Shown: positions 7,135 through 10,768 of the stretch, piece by piece
How the letters are laid out: each line of letters starts with the position of its first letter
How positions within the stretch are numbered: the stretch's first letter is position 1
NCBI GenBank assembly: GCA_015487825.1
Contig: WFOZ01000477.1
Coordinates: 1-10,768 of the forward strand
Reading direction: 5' to 3'
DNA from: Planctomycetaceae bacterium
GTDB taxonomy: Bacteria; Planctomycetota; Planctomycetia; Planctomycetales; Planctomycetaceae
DNA length: 10,768 nucleotides
Notes under the pieces: model-generated
The model's input: only the letters and a program-made list of their open reading frames with translations
The model's database searches: none
What the model was told of the DNA's origin: nothing
Made by a program: the position numbers and the translations under genes

Positions 7135-7467
7135 TTACGCCTGGAAGCTGCTGCCGCATCCACAGCTTTTGACAACGTTGGGATTCTCAAAAGAGAAACC
7201 GCGTTTATCGAGGCCATCGTAGTAATCAACAGTGGTGCCATCGAGATAAAGCATGCTTTTCTTGTCGACAGCGACTCTTACACCGTGCTGTTCAGAGATA
7301 TCGTCTTTCTCTTCATCAGCGTTATCATCAAGAGCCAGATTATATTGGAAGCCACTGCAACCACCGGCTTTGACACCAATTCGCAAGACTTTTTCAGAAG
7401 CATCTGCCTGATCGCCAAGCACTCGCTTAATTTCGTTTGCTGCTTTTTCAGTGACAATCACTGCCAT
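7135..7467 (-). CDS. A-type iron-sulfur carrier (HesB/IscA/ErpA family)
   Basis: The 110-residue protein is the usual length for A-type carriers, small cytoplasmic proteins that accept Fe-S clusters (or iron) from a scaffold and pass them to target enzymes. The three cluster-binding cysteines are present: Cys37 in [10 protein letters not shown], and Cys102 and Cys104 in the C-terminal SCGCGSSF motif. [15 protein letters not shown] is also typical. The acidic insert around residues 47-57 ([10 protein letters not shown]) is longer than in many homologues. It cannot be assigned to IscA, SufA or ErpA from sequence alone. No isc or suf scaffold gene lies nearby, which favours a stand-alone, ErpA-like role (inference). 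The ATG at 7467 is chosen because GAGGAG ends ten bases ahead; a TTG at 7485 overlaps that site and is unlikely. Two TATAAT boxes upstream and a strong terminator make it a single-gene unit. Confidence 0.96.
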   Translation of the reverse strand: MAVIVTEKAANEIKRVLGDQADASEKVLRIGVKAGGCSGFQYNLALDDNADEEKDDISEQHGVRVAVDKKSMLYLDGTTVDYYDGLDKRGFSFENPNVVKSCGCGSSFQA

Positions 7468-7477
7468 GATTCGATAA

Positions 7478-7483
7478 CTCCTC
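7478..7483 (-). promoter_or_regulatory. Ribosome binding site of the Fe-S carrier
   Basis: GAGGAG on the minus strand, ten bases before the ATG at 7467. The alternative in-frame TTG at 7485 would overlap it. Confidence 0.7.
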
Positions 7484-7514
7484 AAAGAAAAACCTATAGT
7501 CTCGGATTTAATGC

Positions 7515-7530
7515 AACTGCTTCGGCAGTT
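7515..7530. promoter_or_regulatory. Small leader hairpin ahead of the Fe-S carrier
   Basis: AACTGC (7515-7520) and GCAGTT (7525-7530) pair around TTCG, which on the plus strand would be a C(UUCG)G tetraloop and on the minus strand a CGAA loop. It sits 48-63 bases before the carrier start, inside the predicted leader. No T tract follows, so it is not a terminator. A role in mRNA stability or regulation is possible but unproven. Confidence 0.4.
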
Positions 7531-7585
7531 ATAATTCGTTGAAGTGAAAAGAGTTACGGCGCCTGATAGTGTTTGGGTGTGTTAA

Positions 7586-7655
7586 GAGACATTATAGAAT
7601 GGCACACCTGATTACATTGAAGGCAGTCGCAACCTCTCCGGGCGAGACATTATAG
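7586..7655. repeat. Two direct copies of a 12-base repeat
   Basis: GAGACATTATAG occurs exactly at 7586-7597 and 7644-7655, 58 bases apart start to start. On the minus strand it reads CTATAATGTCTC and contains a perfect TATAAT. A related inverted sequence lacking two bases, CTATAGTCTC, lies at 7494-7503. The copies may be tandem promoters or regulator sites for the Fe-S carrier gene. Confidence 0.6.
7591..7621 (-). promoter_or_regulatory. Proximal candidate promoter of the Fe-S carrier
   Basis: TATAAT (7591-7596, minus) with a weak -35 TTCAAT (7616-7621) at 19 bases. Transcription would start near 7584, giving a leader of about 117 bases. The -10 is perfect, but the -35 and spacing are poor. 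Confidence 0.4.
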
Positions 7656-7678
7656 GCAGCAGGGCTGCAGATTTCCAA
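7649..7678 (-). promoter_or_regulatory. Distal candidate promoter of the Fe-S carrier
   Basis: TTGGAA (7673-7678) and TATAAT (7649-7654) on the minus strand, 18 bases apart, form the better of the two sigma70-like pairs. It begins about 20 bases beyond the HTTM stop codon, so the carrier gene need not depend on read-through from that gene. Confidence 0.5.
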
Positions 7679-7698
7679 GGGAATTTCAACTTGTCGCC

Positions 7699-9234
7699 TC
7701 AATTCCCAAGTACGACTGTCTTGGGTTGGTTACTGTTTGGAAGCACCGTAATCGTTTTTCTGGCGATTTCTGTCGCATTGGAACGCAAAACAAATTGGTA
7801 TTTACCAGGCATGAGTGCATCAGGGATGCTGTAGCTGAATGTATATCGAAGCTGGTCGCGAGTAACGATTCTTCCTACCTGTTGGACGCAAATTCCATTT
7901 GTGTCGTGCAGATTGCATTCGAGATACAAATCGCCATGGGGGGGAACCAGATTAGCCTGGACGTATAAATGTGTTCCCTGCTTGAAGCTTTTGCGGATAT
8001 CGGTTACCAGCCCGGCAATGAGAAACTCGCCTATATCCATTGAAAGCAGTTTATCCTGTTCACGGATTTCAGTATCGTTAACTTTCATTTTCATCCAGGT
8101 TGCTTCATCCATTGCCTGTAATTCGTAAGGGCCTGTTGCTGAATATTGACCATACACGTCCAAGGAACGTTCCAGCACGACCGCGCCACAAACAAGAACC
8201 GATAAGGCAGCGACTAAACCGCGATCTCCCAGCATCTCTGCACCACGTGTAATTGCTGCTGCAACAGATCGGGGAGCGTGGAGAAGGTTGCCTGGAAGTT
8301 TAAACGAGCCAATCAGTTTCGTAAATTGTTTCCGCCACCAGATAACATCCTCTGTCGTGAGAAACGAACAATAAATACTGAAACAGACAAACGGGAATAC
8401 ATACAATCCTAATGTGATTGTTGTCAGTGCGTGAAAGACGATTCCCGTTCCCAGCATTGCCCAGCGTCCGACGCGATGCCAGACGATAAACAGAAACAGG
8501 ACTTCCCAGATAATGGCGATGTAGGCAAACACGACAAAAATGGCGGGAAAGACCGACATTGCTTCGCCAACCGGATTGGAATGATTGACATTGGTTAATA
8601 ACCAGAATCGAAGTTGTTCCCCGGTAAAGTAGGGAGCTGTGTGCATTTTCGTGATCGCGGCTCCCAGATAAACGATACCGATAAACATCTGAAGAAGACG
8701 CTGCGGCCAGATTTCAGATTTCGGAGCGTTGCTCAAAAAACGAAGTGGTTGCGGGACTCCCCTCCGTTTTAATTTCAGGTATCGATCCACAGACCAGACT
8801 TCCCCACAGGCTGAAATTGAAAGCAGGAAGAAAATATGTGTGGAGAGCACCGAATACTTCGTCATCGTGCTCAGCGAGTCCTGCAATGTGAAGTAGGTAA
8901 ACAGGACCAAAACTCCTACGGCGGAAATTCTTGTTTTCCAGCCGATCATTAAAGTAAACAGCAACAGCAGCATGAGAGTATAAAGTGCAACGGCCCAGGT
9001 AGCGGGCAGGATCGGCAGAAAATTATAGAATCCGAAATTGTCCGCCAGCGGAGCGGGGGCTCCATCTGCAGAATATAATTCCCGCACATGCCGCCAGCTT
9101 CGCCCCATTACGATCAGCATTAAAAAAGAAATCGCAATTCGAGAAGCAGCCATTCCGAAAGGGATTTCCTTACGGAAGAAAAATTGCTCACACTGCGATC
9201 TGATTGTCCTGGATTCTGTCTTCGTCGTGTCCAT
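7699..9234 (-). CDS. HTTM-domain multi-pass membrane protein
   Basis: The 511-residue protein has an HTTM (vitamin K-dependent gamma-carboxylase-like) membrane domain at about residues 20-300. Recognisable features are the N-terminal amphipathic start, hydrophobic helices near 30-45, 78-98, 103-118, 127-143, 180-198, 230-252 and 258-290, the stretch MIGWKTRISAVGVLVLFTYF (96-115), and WPQRLLQMFIGIVYLGAAITKMH (176-198), with its paired hydrophobic and polar residues. A further helix at about 338-354 leads to a soluble C-terminal domain (370-505) rich in beta-like segments, which I do not recognise. Most bacterial HTTM proteins have no known reaction; carboxylase activity should not be assumed. 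The ATG at 9234 has AGGA eight bases ahead. The upstream gene on the same strand ends 148 bases away and could be co-transcribed. No clear terminator follows the stop. Confidence 0.88.
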   Translation of the reverse strand: MDTTKTESRTIRSQCEQFFFRKEIPFGMAASRIAISFLMLIVMGRSWRHVRELYSADGAPAPLADNFGFYNFLPILPATWAVALYTLMLLLLFTLMIGWKTRISAVGVLVLFTYFTLQDSLSTMTKYSVLSTHIFFLLSISACGEVWSVDRYLKLKRRGVPQPLRFLSNAPKSEIWPQRLLQMFIGIVYLGAAITKMHTAPYFTGEQLRFWLLTNVNHSNPVGEAMSVFPAIFVVFAYIAIIWEVLFLFIVWHRVGRWAMLGTGIVFHALTTITLGLYVFPFVCFSIYCSFLTTEDVIWWRKQFTKLIGSFKLPGNLLHAPRSVAAAITRGAEMLGDRGLVAALSVLVCGAVVLERSLDVYGQYSATGPYELQAMDEATWMKMKVNDTEIREQDKLLSMDIGEFLIAGLVTDIRKSFKQGTHLYVQANLVPPHGDLYLECNLHDTNGICVQQVGRIVTRDQLRYTFSYSIPDALMPGKYQFVLRSNATEIARKTITVLPNSNQPKTVVLGN

Positions 9235-9382
9235 GACTTTATTCCTGTTAACCGATAATTACTGACAGGGCATCAAATAATTCAAAAGGTAAGCAGAGTT
9301 TTCTGTCTGCTTCGATTGAGCGTGGCTCGCTGAGGGGAGACTGAAACGCTCCCCGTAATCCTGATTCTCTTACAATTTATAC

Positions 9383-10048
9383 TTAATTTCCAAGTAGAGA
9401 TGGGGTACTACTACCTTCATCGGACTCGGGAGTTTTCAGATTGCTGGTTGGTGTAAGAAGCTGACCGGGAGCGATCACATAATACGGTTTCGCTTCCTGT
9501 CTGTATCTTGCCAACCGGGGATCGGACATTAAATCGCGGTTGTATACTGCAGTCGTAAAACTGCTGTTCCACTGAATCTGCTGGCATTGCTCGTTGTAAA
9601 CAATTCGAGTGTTAAAGTAGGATTTCGGTTCCTTCTTTTCTTCAAATTGCAATTTCCAGATGTAATCCGGCATGTTGTACCGTTTTGACCAGCTTTCCTC
9701 GATCAGATAGACGCGTGCAATAGGTTCGTGCTTTGTGTGCAGCAGCACATTTCGAGCGATTCTTCCTGAATGCACAGCGTAATTATCGTAATCAGGGCGG
9801 TAGGCAGGGCCGTAGGGCTGGAATTCACCCCAGGGAGCGGGAGTTAAAAGATAATGCTTCCCACTGATACCTTCTGCGACAAGATGCTGTCGGCTTTCGT
9901 AGCCGGACCAGCCACAGAACATGTCCCAGACAACATAGAACATTCCCGGATGAGAAACATTGCCAACCGAAAGCGTATGGGAAACAATTCCCCAGCTAAG
10001 TACCCCCAGATACCCTGCAATAACCGCAACTGCAATAGACCGCTTCAT
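9383..10048 (-). CDS. Membrane-anchored protein of unknown function
   Basis: I do not recognise the family of this 221-residue protein. Residues 4-24 (SIAVAVIAGYLGVLSWGIVS) are a hydrophobic anchor or uncleaved signal after an MKR start. The rest is soluble, probably outside the cytoplasmic membrane, and rich in aromatic residues: MFYVVWDMFCGWSGYESR (37-54), then a stretch of Tyr and Pro around 67-90. A conserved-looking middle (RIARNVLLHTKHEPIARVYL) precedes a Pro/Ser-rich C-terminal end. Only two cysteines are obvious, Cys45 and one near 154. The start at 10048 is well supported by GGGGAGGG five bases ahead. It lies 148 bases upstream of the HTTM gene on the same strand, and in lineages where HTTM genes sit beside a membrane partner this arrangement would be meaningful (inference). 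gltD ends 147 bases upstream. Confidence 0.82.
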   Translation of the reverse strand: MKRSIAVAVIAGYLGVLSWGIVSHTLSVGNVSHPGMFYVVWDMFCGWSGYESRQHLVAEGISGKHYLLTPAPWGEFQPYGPAYRPDYDNYAVHSGRIARNVLLHTKHEPIARVYLIEESWSKRYNMPDYIWKLQFEEKKEPKSYFNTRIVYNEQCQQIQWNSSFTTAVYNRDLMSDPRLARYRQEAKPYYVIAPGQLLTPTSNLKTPESDEGSSTPSLLGN

Positions 10049-10053
10049 GCTTG

Positions 10054-10061
10054 CCCTCCCC
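10054..10061 (-). promoter_or_regulatory. Strong ribosome binding site of the anchored protein
   Basis: GGGGAGGG on the minus strand, five bases before the ATG at 10048. It is the strongest Shine-Dalgarno sequence in the window and implies efficient translation. Confidence 0.75.
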
Positions 10062-10195
10062 TGGCATCATGAAAGAAGGTAGGTGGAGTGACAGAAATTC
10101 CACCCAAGAATTGATTGACTCGCGGGAGTGTCTTCTTTGCGGACAATCAGGTCAAGATCAATTTTTCAGTGGTTATTTGCCTGGAAATAAGATAA

Positions 10196-10768
10196 TTACG
10201 GAAGTTGTGTCGATCCCATCAGGTAACGGTCACATTCCCGAGCCGCCTCACGGCCTTCGTTGATTGCCCAGACGATTAAGCTTTGGCCGCGTCTGCAATC
10301 TCCAGCTGCAAAAACACCATGAATATTCGTGGCGTAATCGCCATATTCAGCCTGGAAATTACTGCGACCGTCTGTTTCAAGTTTTAATTGTTCAACGAGT
10401 GTTTGTTCCGGGCCACGGAAACCAAGAGCCATGAAGACCAGATCTGCTGGCCATTCTTTTTCAGTTCCTTCAATCGGCGTGAATGGTGCACCATTTTCTG
10501 CAGGTTTAGACCAGTCGAGTTGAACAGTTTTGATGCCTCGCACATTTCCCTGATCATCACCCAGAAATTCAACAGTTTGAATGGCGTATTCTCGTGGATC
10601 ATTTTCCAGTGTTTTGTTCGTATCGCTGGAGTAGTCAAACAGGGCTGCTGCTTCTTTGTGACCGTAATCGGTGCGGAAGATTTTCGGCCATTGCGGCCAG
10701 GGATTATCGCTGGCTCTTTTCTCCGGCGGTTGAGGGACGATCTCAAAATTAACCAGACTTTTGCAGCC
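10196..10768 (-). CDS. gltD: Glutamate synthase small subunit, C-terminal part
   Basis: The window edge cuts this gene at 10768. The visible 190 codons and stop encode the C-terminal part of the NADPH-dependent glutamate synthase beta subunit, which normally has about 490 residues. It feeds electrons from NAD(P)H through FAD to the large subunit in ammonia assimilation. The frame is open from the first base of the edge, beginning [20 protein letters not shown] and continuing [20 protein letters not shown]. The second dinucleotide-fold region appears as [15 protein letters not shown], and the family C-terminus as [26 protein letters not shown], a FAD-contacting motif. An internal GTG (at MRGIKT) is not a true start. 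The gene for the large subunit, gltB, probably lies to the right, outside the window. A weak inverted repeat (GGTGGA/TCCACC, 10082-10104) lies downstream. Confidence 0.95.
   Translation of the reverse strand, partial: GCKSLVNFEIVPQPPEKRASDNPWPQWPKIFRTDYGHKEAAALFDYSSDTNKTLENDPREYAIQTVEFLGDDQGNVRGIKTVQLDWSKPAENGAPFTPIEGTEKEWPADLVFMALGFRGPEQTLVEQLKLETDGRSNFQAEYGDYATNIHGVFAAGDCRRGQSLIVWAINEGREAARECDRYLMGSTQLP

Noticed and set aside
7679..7707. GGGAATT/AATTCCC inverted repeat over the HTTM stop codon as a terminator
   Set aside because: The stem is AT-rich with a 15-base loop and no T run follows on the minus strand.
9334..9354. GGGGAG/CTCCCC hairpin between the anchored protein and the HTTM gene as a terminator
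   Set aside because: There is no T tract on the minus strand after it, so read-through into the HTTM gene remains possible.
10384..10746. 120-residue minus-strand frame at the right edge
   Set aside because: It is an out-of-frame shadow of gltD; the other frame matches the family throughout.

Overview
The window looks like chromosomal DNA of a planctomycete, most likely a Gimesia/Planctomyces-type organism. This is inferred from three things: the peroxidase begins with the Arg-rich leader and LEPRxLLS-like motif (here EQRVLLSG) typical of large exported planctomycete proteins, an HTTM membrane protein sits beside a membrane-anchored protein of unknown function, and base composition is near 50% GC with long gaps between genes. 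No species was confirmed. All genes but one are on the minus strand. I see no tRNA, rRNA, CRISPR array, insertion sequence or phage gene.

Layout from left to right. Positions 1-42 hold two adjoining palindromes, and 125-165 a strong plus-oriented terminator with no visible plus-strand gene before it. Next come a Mn-type superoxide dismutase (194-802) and a small ABM-fold monooxygenase-like protein (962-1306), both on the minus strand. A candidate promoter between them suggests that sod can be transcribed independently. A tiny predicted lipoprotein (1501-1722) is the only plus-strand gene and converges, with a 13-base gap, on a K+-dependent membrane pyrophosphatase (1736-3784). A two-way terminator (3955-3997) separates this from an 855-residue exported animal-type heme peroxidase with C-terminal RTX calcium-binding repeats (4085-6652).

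The 482 bases upstream of the peroxidase carry no gene but contain several hairpins. They end in the terminator of an A-type Fe-S carrier gene (IscA/ErpA family, 7135-7467). Its upstream region has two identical 12-base repeats, each carrying a perfect TATAAT. Beyond it lie an HTTM membrane protein (7699-9234), a membrane-anchored protein of unknown function (9383-10048), and the C-terminal 190 residues of glutamate synthase small subunit, cut by the window edge (10196-10768).

How the genes may work together (inference): sod, the ABM protein, the heme peroxidase and the Fe-S carrier could all relate to oxygen and redox stress, but separate terminators and promoters argue against a single operon. 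The HTTM gene and its upstream neighbour are the best candidates for a functional pair. The least explained material is that pair, the peroxidase's secretion motif and basic tail, and the palindromic intergenic elements.
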